From positions 1-28,387 of the forward strand of contig JAYMTF010000913.1 of NCBI GenBank assembly GCA_036897485.1: a DNA stretch of 28,387 nt, read 5' to 3'. This document shows positions 9,808-19,200 of this stretch, one piece after another. Source of the DNA: Pelargonium nanum (lineage: Eukaryota > Streptophyta > Magnoliopsida > Geraniales > Geraniaceae). The number at the start of each line of letters is the position of its first letter. The stretch's first letter is position 1. Below the pieces are notes generated by a model. The model saw nothing but the letters and a program-made list of their open reading frames with translations, made no database searches and had not been told where the DNA came from. The position numbers and the translations under genes are program-made.

Positions 9808-10890
9808 TCAATGATTTCTTGAAAACCAATTAATACCAAAATCTCTAGCAGCACCTGGAGGAACATCTTCCATCACCTTTTCTTGACCCTTTGGGTAATA
9901 AATTCCTGTTCTTTCATGTGGAACCCAAGAGCTTCCATCATTTTCTCCAATGTTGTTACTATGGCTTATTTTGTTTCTCATTACCTCCTCCTCCGGTTCA
10001 AATCTCACCGTTTCGCGCACTGAATCTGCCGTGGAGCTCTTCCTGTGGTAGCCTTTTCGCATAATCGGCCTGCAAGTAGTTAAGAGTAGAGAAAACGTGT
10101 GAAAAACGAGAGAAAATGGATAATCTTTAAAGCATACGATCTTCATTGATTCTAACTAGCATAACTCTTAGTAGTTGTATATGTCTGAGTCGGTGTGATC
10201 GACTATATAACAGCTTGCACAATTCGAAGAGTTAGGAGTCTTTATTGATTCAACTCACTTAGTCAAGGCTCTACTATTCTAGCTTTTTCCCATAATTGAC
10301 CGACAATTAGCTAACGTTGTAAACGTGAGAAAAATGGAGTAAATGAATAATCTGAAAAGAGTATGATGTTCGTCGGTTCAAATGACATAACTCTTAGTAG
10401 TTGTGTATGCCTAGGTCGTGGTATCAACAAGAAAAAATGTGTGATGCGAAGAGTTGGTGATTTCGTTGGTTCAACTAACCAAACTGAATATTTGTAGTTG
10501 AGCATAGGATTGTGCATCAGTTCTTGATCAGACGAAATCTCATACACAAAGACTATATTGGACCGGTTTTGACCAAATTCAAAATTTTGAAGAGAAAATT
10601 AAAGAAAATGAACAAAAAATAGTGAATTGGACTACGGATTTGCACGATGGATTGTAATGATAGTAGTAAAAAAATAACAATAGAACAAATGAAATGATTA
10701 TTTCCTTCCATACCGAACCGGACCAAATGGTTTAGGAAAGAACCAAATCGAAGAACGAACCATATGAATTATGTCCAATTTTCCGGTCTAGCCGAAAATT
10801 TGCACAACCCTAGTTGAGAAAGAATGTGAGGGCTTACTTGATGAACATGGTGTTCATGGTATGTGCTCCTCTTGTAAATGTGGTTGCCAT
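9808..10890 (-). CDS. Small LEA-like protein (LEA_3/Lea5-type, tentative), two exons
   Basis: Exon 1 is 10838-10890 (donor ATCAA|GTAAGC) and exon 2 is 9808-10069 (acceptor ACTTGCAG), joined in phase 2 to give 104 aa. The N-terminus MATTFTRGAHTMNTMFIK is basic and hydroxylated like an organelle-targeting peptide, followed by RKGYHRKSS. Near residues 64-82 it has SSWVPHERTGIYYPKGQE, resembling the W-x-P-x-x-x-TG-x-Y-x-P core of small plant LEA_3/Lea5/SAG21 proteins, then MEDVPPGAA and a polar C-terminus. Those relatives are stress- or senescence-induced and often mitochondrial. The subfamily call is tentative; it could be a related unnamed family. A TATA box (10955-10965) and a GA/CT-rich leader (10893-10910) lie upstream. 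The 768-bp intron carries a decayed duplication of the acceptor region and a MITE. Confidence 0.72.
10050..10490. repeat. Tandem duplication spanning the exon 2 acceptor of the LEA-like gene
   Basis: The segment from about 10050 (first 20 bp of exon 2, acceptor and adjoining intron) is repeated from about 10281. Anchors match at 10050/10281 (AGCCTTTTCGCATAAT vs AGCTTTTTCCCATAAT), 10161/10387 (ATAACTCTTAGTAGTTGT) and 10225/10447 (CGAAGAGTT), so the period is about 222-231 bp with small indels. In the outer copy the acceptor TTGCAG|GCC has become TTGTCGGTC, losing the AG. Confidence 0.75.
10504..10811. mobile_element. MITE inside the LEA-like intron, 308 bp
   Basis: The left end reads ATAGGATTGTGCA and the right end TGCACAACCCT, so AGGATTGTGCA matches the complement AGGGTTGTGCA at 10 of 11 positions. 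Flanking 8-mers AGTTGAGC (10496-10503) and AGTTGAGA (10812-10819) differ at one base, consistent with an aged 8-bp target duplication. The interior contains complementary GACCGG / CCGGTC and AACCGGACC-type stretches, non-coding. The hAT superfamily is inferred from the duplication length. Confidence 0.62.
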
Positions 10891-10954
10891 TGTCTCTCTC
10901 TCTCTCTCTAAAAACTTGGAGATGTTTTGTTGAATCATTACTTGTGTGTCTATG

Positions 10955-10965
10955 AATATATATAG
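10955..10965 (-). promoter_or_regulatory. TATA box of the LEA-like gene
   Basis: On the minus strand CTATATATATT lies about 65-75 bp before the start codon at 10890. A (CT)n run sits between them on the plus strand, so the leader is GA-rich. No ABRE (ACGTG core) was noticed close by. Confidence 0.5.
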
Positions 10966-10966
10966 T

Positions 10967-11373
10967 GTGTGTGTGTGAAGAAGATAAAGGATGATGCTAT
11001 CCATTTCTCACATTCCAATGGGGATATAGTTATGGAGCATTTTGCACATGTCATTTTCTGTTTTTGAGTGCAATTTTTTATTTTATCATTTTCTAGCAAA
11101 CTTTCAATTATGCCTTGCCCATGCTGCCTATTTTTGGCTCTCATGCTCTCAATCATTTATTCTCTTCATTGACAAAGAAATTATTTCTTTTTATATATTC
11201 TAAATCAAGATCCTTTTCACACTCATTAGCATTCATAATTTGAAAGATATTAGTAACATAAGCTTTTTTTTAGTATTTACAGTTTCTCAATGTGCTCTTT
11301 CTCATTTAAAGTAGACTTTGGAATAAACTAAATAAGATTTGAGAATAATACTCATAAAACTATTCTTTTGACA
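10967..11373. other. Upstream region of the LEA-like gene, nothing else seen
   Basis: AT-rich DNA with no coding ORF of convincing character. It presumably holds the distal promoter of the minus-strand gene starting at 10890. Confidence 0.4.
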
Positions 11374-11621
11374 CTCATAAAACCATTCTTTTGACCCCAA
11401 GTATAAATTAAAAATACTTATGGTGGTACTTTTATGATTCTTTTGGAGAATATGACATCGTGCTCAAATTTAAGCGACTAGACATAATAATTCTCATAAC
11501 ACTATTCTCTTGACCAAAGTATAGATTAAAAATCCTTATGGTGGTACTTTTATGATTCCTTTGGGGATACAACATCGTGCTTAAATTTAAGCGACAATGA
11601 ACTTTATTAGACATAATAATT
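11374..11621. repeat. Two-copy tandem duplication, about 119-129 bp units
   Basis: Copy 1 (11374-11492) and copy 2 (11493-11621) both run CTCATAA-ACNATTCTNTTGACC, then CTTATGGTGGTACTTTTATG, CATCGTGCTNAAATTTAAG and AGACATAATAATT. Copy 2 has a short insertion before the last block. A shorter third echo of the first block sits at 11351. Neither copy codes for protein. Confidence 0.85.
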
Positions 11622-11667
11622 CGCGTTTAGGATCAAATTTTTCGAGCAAGTTCAAGTAAGAAAAACT

Positions 11668-11760
11668 TTTTTTGATAAGCAAGCATATCAACCGACGCTT
11701 GAACCTGAGACCTTCAGATGAACAAACGCCTTAAGTCACTTGTTCTGATGATAGTTGGTT
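11668..11760 (-). mobile_element. Short tRNA-type SINE, minus orientation
   Basis: The 93-bp body is flanked by AGTAAGAAAAACT (11655-11667) and AGTAAGAAAGACT (11761-11773), 12 of 13 bases identical, as expected for a SINE target duplication. On the minus strand it contains a B box GGTTCAAGC within GGTCTCAGGTTCAAGCG, an A-box-like AAGTGACTTAAGGCG, and ends in TTGCTTATCAAAAAAA. It may be 5'-shortened, since plant SINEs are usually somewhat longer. Confidence 0.72.
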
Positions 11761-12039
11761 AGTAAGAAAGACTTAAGTATATACTCGATCTAAAAGAGGT
11801 GTGGGTTTCAAGATACAGTCAGATCTGATTGCATATTCTATATTTATAAGAATATGTATGTGAGAGCGAGATTGCCAAACCCAACCCTAAAATTAAACAG
11901 TTCCATTTTATGAAAACCAAATTTACAAAAATAGGGTCAAATTTCGTGTGCCGGCAATTGTTAGATCTAAATCCCATACACATTATTTGATGCACTAATC
12001 AACAAAGTAAACGTAAGAGTAGTCTATCTAAATCCAATC

Positions 12040-12274
12040 TAGAGGTAGCAATTTAGAGTTGGACCCAAGAAAGAGAGAAAAATCTGATCCAACTTTAAGC
12101 CAATCCGATTTGAGCAAATTTTGGATCAAGTTGAACAAATCCACATGAATCTGAGCTGAAATACTACATGGTATGTGGTACAAAGCCCTAACAAAACCTC
12201 ATTCAGTTGGATTCGGGTTAGGCTTCATCAACCGAAACATAACCCAACTCGAAAACCCGATACTGCCACTTCTA
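12040..12274. mobile_element. Eroded hAT-type MITE, 235 bp
   Basis: The ends TAGAGGTAGCAAT and (complemented) TAGAAGTGGCAGT are both decayed forms of the widespread eudicot end TAGGGGTGGCAAT. Flanking 8-mers ATCCAATC (12032-12039) and ATCCATTC (12275-12282) match at 7 of 8 positions. The interior contains GTTGGATTCGGGTTAGG-like sequence, typical of this family. Confidence 0.68.
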
Positions 12275-12563
12275 ATCCATTCTAACTACAAAAGTCCAAG
12301 TTGAAGTATAGATTACACCAATAATTCCACATCTTGTGTACTAATGTTCAAAATTACTTGATACACATGACAGAAAGATTGAACAAGTACATAGAAAATA
12401 CATTATTAGAGATCATTGGCTGACCAAAAATATGCCGATCAATTTCAATGATTTAGTGCAGAAAGTCCCCACCATCATATATAAAGCTCATTTTGTTGAT
12501 TTTAGCATACCTTCATGATTCATCCAATATACTATTGATTCCACTGTTTTCTGATTCAAATCC

Positions 12564-12660
12564 GGGTTCCAACCAAAGAGATACAACACAGTAGCACGAT
12601 GCAGTAGAGCATCGAATTCGGGTTTCAACCAAAGAGAGACAATACAATAGAGCATCATCC
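12564..12660. repeat. Tandem duplication with 56-bp period
   Basis: GGGTTCCAACCAAAGAGATA at 12564 recurs as GGGTTTCAACCAAAGAGAGA at 12620, and the following ACAA-ACAGTAG / ACAATACAATAG blocks align as well. The minus-strand ORF through it (12488-12787) shows the duplication as a repeated peptide but has no recognisable domain, so it is not called as a gene. Confidence 0.72.
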
Positions 12661-12787
12661 AACAAAAGATTAACCTTGATTCCACTTGGGAACAGATAGG
12701 ATCATGAGTACTAGAAAATGACAGTTCATGAAGAACATGAAAGGCACACACAAAAGTGTCATAAAGACAATCAACTAAGAAGAACAT

Positions 12788-13348
12788 AGATGTTCAGATA
12801 TAGAAAGTAGGAAAATCATCTCGATAAGGCTTCCCTAAACTACAAATTTTATGCCATCGTAAAATACACAAAATGAGATTTATACTTTCATCGCTTGTGG
12901 ATCTCTTTACACGAGAGCAACTACAACAAAAGACACAAGTAAATAGACTGCAAGGCTGTTTATAAATTGTAATCTAAGGATGGTTAAGATAGGACCATAT
13001 TGATCACTACCAAATTAAAGGGGCAAAACCTTCTATAATATGGCGCCTTTTGACGCAAAATCATGCAACTCAATTAGTCTTTACAATCACAAAAGAATGC
13101 ACGTAAATGAAATGTACCAAGTACAAGTCGGATTTTCAAACTAACTCTACGTAGTTGATTTTGGGTGAACAAGAACCTACAAGGGCAGGAAATGACCATA
13201 AATTCAAAAAAGCTTGTTGTGTAATTTCCACTTGTAGTGTATAGATTAAGTAAACGGGTTTCCAAATTTCAAGCAGCTAAACCATTACCCTGTTTGAATG
13301 CCATAGACATGTGATGATCATCCATCCTAAACCCATCTTGATCATCCT
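12788..13348. other. Intergenic, nothing recognised
   Basis: AT-rich unique-looking sequence without coding character, RNA-gene boxes or transposon ends that I can identify. Confidence 0.4.
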
Positions 13349-13683
13349 AGTAACCTATGAATTCACTAACTGATCAACTTGCTTGCAAGCCCATCAATTG
13401 TATACCCTAAATGTTGAGCTCCTAATAAGTATTAACCCAACCACCAATACCCAATAATGCAATTCAATCTACAATCCCAACCACCAATACCCAATAATGC
13501 AATTCAATCTACAATCCCAACCACCAATAAACAATAATGCAATTCAATCTCCAACTAGTAACCTATGAATTCAATAATTCATCAACCTGCTCGCAAGCCC
13601 ATCAATTGTATACCCCAAATGTTGAGCTCCTAATAAGAATTAACCCAACCACCAATACCCAATAATGCAATTCAATCTACAAT
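13349..13683. repeat. Nested tandem repeat: 208-bp period containing 40-bp units
   Basis: The block starting AGTAACCTATGAATTCA at 13349 recurs at 13557, exactly 208 bp later, through CAAGCCCATCAATTGTATAC and GTTGAGCTCCTAATAAG. Within the first period a 40-bp unit beginning CCCAACCACCAATA occurs three times head to tail (13436-13475, 13476-13515, 13516-13555); the second period has one copy (13644-13683). Units 1 and 2 are identical over 40 bp, so the inner expansion is recent. It is non-coding and lies about 1 kb downstream of RPL26. Confidence 0.92.
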
Positions 13684-14004
13684 CCCAAACATTCACAAGG
13701 TTGATCCATCAACAAAGCAAGGCCTGACTGATCCTGGCTCAACTTCTACTTCCATTTCCACAGCTACAAGTTATATACATAATATGGAGTAAAGCTTTAG
13801 ATATCCTCCAACTATACACATATACAATTCTTAATCCTAACTCTTTTTTCCAAATCAAAATGAAAAAAAAAACAATCTTGAAGTCAAATAGTATAAAAAT
13901 CGATGATGATTTAAGAGAAAACAAACTAAATATGATAAGCGTGTATAGTTGGAAGATCATTTATAACTTTAATCCCATAATATACATAGACACACTAATC
14001 CTAG

Positions 14005-14435
14005 CTAGGGGTGGCGTTCATGTTTGTGCGTCGTGTTGAAAGGTTAGTATTTTGTTTAATGGGTTAACCAGACATAATGATTAGACAAGTTGAATTACAC
14101 AACACAAACACAACTCATTTACTTAAACAAAACACAGCCAACACAACCCGATGAATTTGACCCATTTGATTGTACGGGTAACTTTACACAATTTGTTTGA
14201 AATTTTACATTCTTACCCTGAAAAGAGTGAATTTCAACAAACTATTTCAATGTCCCAATGCAATATATCTGAGACATTTAACTTATATGGAAAACTGTTA
14301 TCCGAATTGTTTGGAAATTACATTTTTATCGTGCGACAGGTTTAATTAAACGGGTTAAATGGTTTCAAAGCAAACTCAACCCGACTAGTCAACACAAACA
14401 CAATTAAGCTGAACTCAAACCCAAATTGCAGCCCA
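14005..14435. mobile_element. hAT-type MITE, 431 bp, with exact 8-bp target duplication
   Basis: The left end CTAGGGGTGGCGTT has the common eudicot hAT-MITE start. The right end AATTGCAGCCCA is, in complement, a decayed version of TAGGGGTGGCAATT. The flanks are the same 8-mer AATCCTAG (13997-14004 and 14436-14443). The interior has the family's GTGTTG/CAACACAA and AACCCGA/CGGGTT stretches. It lies about 230 bp beyond the RPL26 stop codon. Confidence 0.78.
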
Positions 14436-14669
14436 AATCCTAGTGATCTAAGAAACCAAAATGCCCAAAACCACCATTAGCTAAGCACTCAAAGACCAAA
14501 ACAAACAATGCATCAAACCAGAAACCATAAAGACACCAAATTGAAAGCAAAACAAAACTTTTAAGATTAAGGTAAAAACAAACAAACAATTCCTCATACA
14601 TATAGAACTCAAGTCTCAACTAAGATAATGATGTAAAAATTATACCCAGAAATGGCCGATTTTTTCGAA

Positions 14670-15110
14670 TCAATCGACGTTCTGCATTATGTCGTCGGCG
14701 GTGAACTTGGTGCCCTTGTCCTTGTCGGCGGCGGCGCGTCCCTTGGCCTTGCGGTCGAGCAGCGACTTGCGGTCCTTGTCGAGGCGGAGCTTGGTGATGA
14801 CGACCTTGGAGGGGTTGACTCCGACGTTGACCGTCGATCCGTTGACCTTCTCGCGAGTGATGCGCTCGATGTGGATGACCCACTTGCGGCGGTAGACCTG
14901 GACGACCTTGCCCTCGCGGCCCTTGAAGGTGCCTCGGACCACCTGGACCTCGTCGTCTTTTCGCACCGGCATCGACCGGACGTTGTACTTGGACCGGAGG
15001 TCGGCGGAGACCGGCGCGCTCATCAGCACGCGCCGGACGCTCGACGGCGCCGTGAAGTGGGCCTTGCGGCTCTTGCGGCGGGAGCTGGAGACGCGCGGGT
15101 TGTACTTCAT
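14670..15110 (-). CDS. RPL26: Cytosolic 60S ribosomal protein L26 (uL24)
   Basis: An uninterrupted 146-aa ORF, normal length for plant L26. It starts [19 protein letters not shown], the conserved eukaryotic N-terminus, and carries a KOW motif around residues 50-80 ([20 protein letters not shown]), followed by [15 protein letters not shown] and [12 protein letters not shown]. uL24 binds 23S/28S-type rRNA near the peptide exit tunnel and acts early in large-subunit assembly. The charged C-terminus ([15 protein letters not shown]) is typical of the eukaryotic branch. The coding region is markedly GC-rich with many G/C third positions, unlike the AT-rich surroundings; this creates long open frames on the opposite strand (for example 14652-15119) that are shadows. 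Arabidopsis L26 genes are, as I recall, also intronless. A TATA box and a telo-box lie upstream. Confidence 0.97.
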   Translation of the reverse strand: MKYNPRVSSSRRKSRKAHFTAPSSVRRVLMSAPVSADLRSKYNVRSMPVRKDDEVQVVRGTFKGREGKVVQVYRRKWVIHIERITREKVNGSTVNVGVNPSKVVITKLRLDKDRKSLLDRKAKGRAAADKDKGTKFTADDIMQNVD

Positions 15111-15182
15111 GGCGGCTAGGGTTTCGAAAAATGAGGACAGTGAGAGAGAGAGGTGGGAGAGGTGGAGATTAGGCTTTTATAG
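15111..15182 (-). promoter_or_regulatory. RPL26 core promoter and leader: TATA box and telo-box
   Basis: On the minus strand CTATAAAAG (15174-15182) lies about 65 bp before the start codon. The leader is pyrimidine-rich (CTCTCTCTC near 15141-15150) and ends CGAAACCCTAGCCGCC just before ATG. AAACCCTA is the telo-box found near the transcription start of many plant ribosomal-protein genes. The pyrimidine-rich leader fits translational control of ribosomal mRNAs, an inference. Confidence 0.72.
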
Positions 15183-15232
15183 AAGATGATTGATTCTAGG
15201 TCAAAACGGCACCGTATGGTGGTTTCTTGACC

Positions 15233-15672
15233 TAGATGTGGCAATTCGGGTTTCGATAGGGTTTTTCGGGTTCGGGTTTTGCGTGCAAAATATGCTTCTT
15301 TTCCTCTCTAGCGTGCGACTTCTTAAAGAAACATTCAATTTGAACCCAAAATTTTTTAGGTTTAATTTTGAGTGTGCTGATTCGGATCTAAATTGTCAGC
15401 TCTATTTAACCTCAACATAAATATGACTATTTGTATAATTGGGACTTTGGTTTCGAGTTGGGTTTGGATTCTAGAGAGGTTTCACTTGAACCAAACTCGG
15501 AAAGGGGTGCGAAATGCGGATTGAATTTTAAGTTTTACGTGTAAAATGTATGAGTTTTTTTAATCAAAAATTAATTAATTGTTTTTCTATTTTATGCAAC
15601 TTGAACTCGCAAAAAAAATGTGGATCAAGTTTCTGGTATCTTGTGAATTCAAAGTTCAAATTTCCATATCTA
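15233..15672. mobile_element. Probable eroded hAT-type MITE upstream of RPL26
   Basis: The left end TAGATGTGGCAATT and the complemented right end TAGATATGGAAATT match each other at 12 of 14 bases and both resemble the TAGGGGTGGCAATT end of the MITEs at 12040 and 14005. The interior has TTCGGGTTCGGGTTTTG-type sequence common in that family. No target duplication can be recognised, so the boundaries are less secure. It begins about 50 bp upstream of the RPL26 TATA box. Confidence 0.5.
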
Positions 15673-16295
15673 GCTATTTGGACTTGAATCCATTAACACT
15701 TAAAAGTACGACTCGCATTATTGCGGTTAAAGTCACACAAAATTACTTTTGATTTATATTTTGGTTATATTTTTCATGCATGATATGCGGATGATGTTGG
15801 AAAACACGCACTCAACGTTTGCACTTTTCATTACAAACCCCCAACTTAAAACTCGAACAAGTACGTGCACTTTGTTAGTAATTAGTTTCGAGCCAAAAAA
15901 TTTCTTCTTTTTAATCGGTCAAGCTCACTCTCTTTTCGTTTTGGGTTTTTTGATAGGTTAATACGTAATAAATTAACTAATTTTTTCTTAATTTTTCTCA
16001 AAAGTAAAACCAAAGCATTGCCTTTATGCATCTTTTTCTCATCCTTTCTTCATTTTCACTCTTTCTATTTCCATGGACAAGATCAGCAAATTTAAAAAAC
16101 ATGACAAGTCACTATACTATTATTTCAACAGAATAATTGTGATTTTACAGGGATATTGTTGATACACAGTTCACTGATACAAACTTTTTGTCATATTTTT
16201 ATCTTTTTTGTCATATTTAACAGTCTCCATCTCATGGATCTGTAGTTGACAATGTCAATTTCCATTCTCATCTTTGTGATCTTCAACAACGGGGC
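15673..16295. other. Region between the RPL26 upstream MITE and the ACR11 3' end
   Basis: AT-rich sequence without coding character. The right part (roughly 16100-16295) should include the 3' UTR of the minus-strand ACR11 gene, whose stop codon ends at 16296. No clear polyadenylation signal was assigned. Confidence 0.4.
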
Positions 16296-19200
16296 TCAAA
16301 AGCTCGACTCTTCAGTCGATGGTCGCCTCAAGAAATATCGCAAACTATTTGCAAGAACCTGCAAATTCCGATAAAGCGTAAGAGATACATCGGTCAAGAA
16401 GATACAAGACAGTCCGGTGACAAAAGCTGGTTTTGGAATGGGCTCGGAGCACATCCTATAGCTCAAACGAAGCTTTCATAATCGCTACAATTTTGATTTG
16501 TTCATAGATATTACCTGTTGGAGCGGCTTGATGAGGGCTTTTCCTCGGTAGTTGACATGAAATTTTGCTTTGGCCAACAAGCCCTAATGAGCCGAATCAA
16601 AAATAGAAAAATTGGACTGTTTCAGTGTATAAGAAAATAATAAGAAATGGTAAGGCGACAACATGTATAGTGAGATTTGATCACCTCGGTATCAAACTCT
16701 CCCGATTCAACAGCGACATTAATATCAGTGATAGCCTTCACAAGGTCCACAAGTAAGCCGGGACGATCAGCTGTCTCCACTAAGAGTAAGCTGCAAAAAA
16801 TAATAGAAAATCAGGCTAGCATTGCTCAAAAATGAAATTTAGAGGTGGAGCGTCGTTAGGTAGCGAGAACCCTATTGGTTTGAGAAAACATCATAGCACA
16901 TTACCTTCGCTCGGGCCCATCATCTTTGATGCGTACGTGAGTGGCTATGTCTACATCAATCTGCGGAAGCACATTGCAGAAAATTAAAAGAATAGACCAA
17001 GGAAACAAATCCAAAATCTTTGCAGTGAAATATTATGACTTAGAAAGGGAGGAGAGAAATGCGAAGAGAACATGTTTTTGTATTATATATCTATGACTCT
17101 ATGTTAGCTAAAGAAATGATGGTGTGGCACTACTTAGCATCACACCATATGAATGAAAATAGCAAACATCGTGATTAACGCTTCATAGACGGCAATAATT
17201 CTACAAACCACAACATACTATTACTCCACACTACACTCTATAAGAAACAAAGACCGAAGAGTGCGATAGTTTATAAAATGAGAAGAAAAAAAGAGTCAAA
17301 AACCTGTTGTGCTGGTGGCATAACTCCGAAAGCTGCTCCCATTGCTAACTGAGAGCTTGATTCCTAGATCACCAGTTAGACAATTGAAGAAGATTATAAG
17401 AAAAAAATTAGGAACTCTGGGTCGTCAACAGAGAAATGCAAACTAAAACTTACAGGGTGATATTCAAGCAGATTGTTTATAATTGTCAAACGGATTGCCT
17501 CAAGCAACTCTGGGTCTTCAACCTTTCGACCAGTGTCACTGCAAAAGATTGCCATAATTAAATTAATCAAAATTGCATTAGAAAAACCATCACACAAACT
17601 AACATAAATGCTCCCCACAAACCTAAAACAAACAAGATTTCTCAATTTCTTTAGGCGATTGCATAGTTTATAGACATTAACTTAAAACACAAAGTTGTGA
17701 AAAAGAATTGACCACCATGCAATAACCCAATCCATATTAACCTCCGACATTGTGTATGCACAAATTAGTGACATGAAAAAAATTGAAGCAAAAATTATCA
17801 AAGTGTTCAATTTAAAAAAATAATATAAAATAATATAAAAAATCAACAAGGAAAGAACAAAAGGGACATAAGTTGGAGACCGAATATAAAACTTACGTTT
17901 TAGTGATGGCAAACTTGTTGTGCTTCCCAGAAGAATCCAAAAAGACATTTGCCTTGACAACATTCAGCCCAAGGTTTTTCAGCGAATTCATCTGCAACCC
18001 ATCTTCTGATACTTAGATAGCAATATTAGGTTTTCTAAAAAGAAACATTAAAGATGGATCAACAAAGCTATGAGTTTCTTCTTCCCAAATAAAATAAAAA
18101 GAAGTCTACAATCGAAAGGTGAAAAAAAAAAGAGAGACAAATAAATGTCGATATATATAAAACAGCAAGTTAATGGCATAGTACGGTATCAAGAAGAGCT
18201 CCAAGGCGATCTCCAAAGGTTATCTCCACCACCGTAGCATCAGGGTCAGAGTCCTGGTCAATTATAACTTTTGGAGTAGGAATTGTATCAGTATCACCAG
18301 AACTTCCATCCTGTTTCCGAGTGGCAATCCAGCAGAAAACAATGATAATCAGCCAATAAAAATGAAATAAAGATTAAAAGAAAATTGAAAAAAAAAAACT
18401 AAATTAGATTCGTTGAGTACCTCCACTGCTGTTGCTGATAATGCACGAGGAGTGATTATAGCAGCTGAATATAAGAATCTGACAGAAATAACAAACAATT
18501 AAGAGACATATTAACAGCAATGAATAATGAAAATATACATAAAAATAGCCCTATTAATTGATACATACAAAATTTTCTAGTGATTTCAAATTAATCAAAC
18601 ACCATAGATTCCAGCAATCCAGCGTGTACAGTGGAGATTGATTGGGATAACCAACAAAATACAATAACATCACACACAAAATGCAATGTATTCACAACCC
18701 ACTATAGAGTTAGTGCCAAATATTAGCCAGGGCAGGTTTTGTAACAAATGTCACATACTTAGAGAAATCAGCATACCGAGCAAACCAAATATATCTTATT
18801 GCTTACTAATAAAAAAGACATAACCATAAATTCAAGCCACATATCACATTAGTATACATCAGCATATGCAACAAACCGAATATATCTAATCCCAACCAAT
18901 CAAAAGGACTTAGCCGCAAAAATGAGACACATATCACATTAGTATAACAGCTTAGCATACAAATCACTCACTCAATTCAAAGATCCCTACAAAGACCAAG
19001 AAATTGAGTTAAGTTGTCAAACTTAAGGAATTTCAGTCATGAAACAGTACACATAACTAAAAATGGCCAGAAATATTAATATAACTCAGAACTTTATACA
19101 AAAATGAAGCACGTGATCATAATTCACAAACTTAGACCCATCAAAAAGTTAGATTCATAGCAAACCAAATGGCCAAATTCATCATCAAACAAAGAACTAA

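Noticed and set aside
12488-12787. Minus-strand 99-codon ORF with a repeated peptide
   Set aside because: The repeat comes from a 56-bp DNA duplication; no domain or gene context.
13436-13683. CRISPR-like regular repeats
   Set aside because: Units are directly adjacent with no spacers, and the context is a plant nuclear genome; it is an ordinary tandem repeat.
14620-15189. Several overlapping ORFs opposite or out of frame with RPL26, up to 155 codons
   Set aside because: They arise from the GC-rich codon use of RPL26; their Ala/Arg/Leu/Asp-rich products have no domain character.
17394-17963. Minus-strand ORFs of 83 and 93 codons in the ACR11 region
   Set aside because: They are ACR11 exons 5 and 4 read through into introns and are included in the spliced model.
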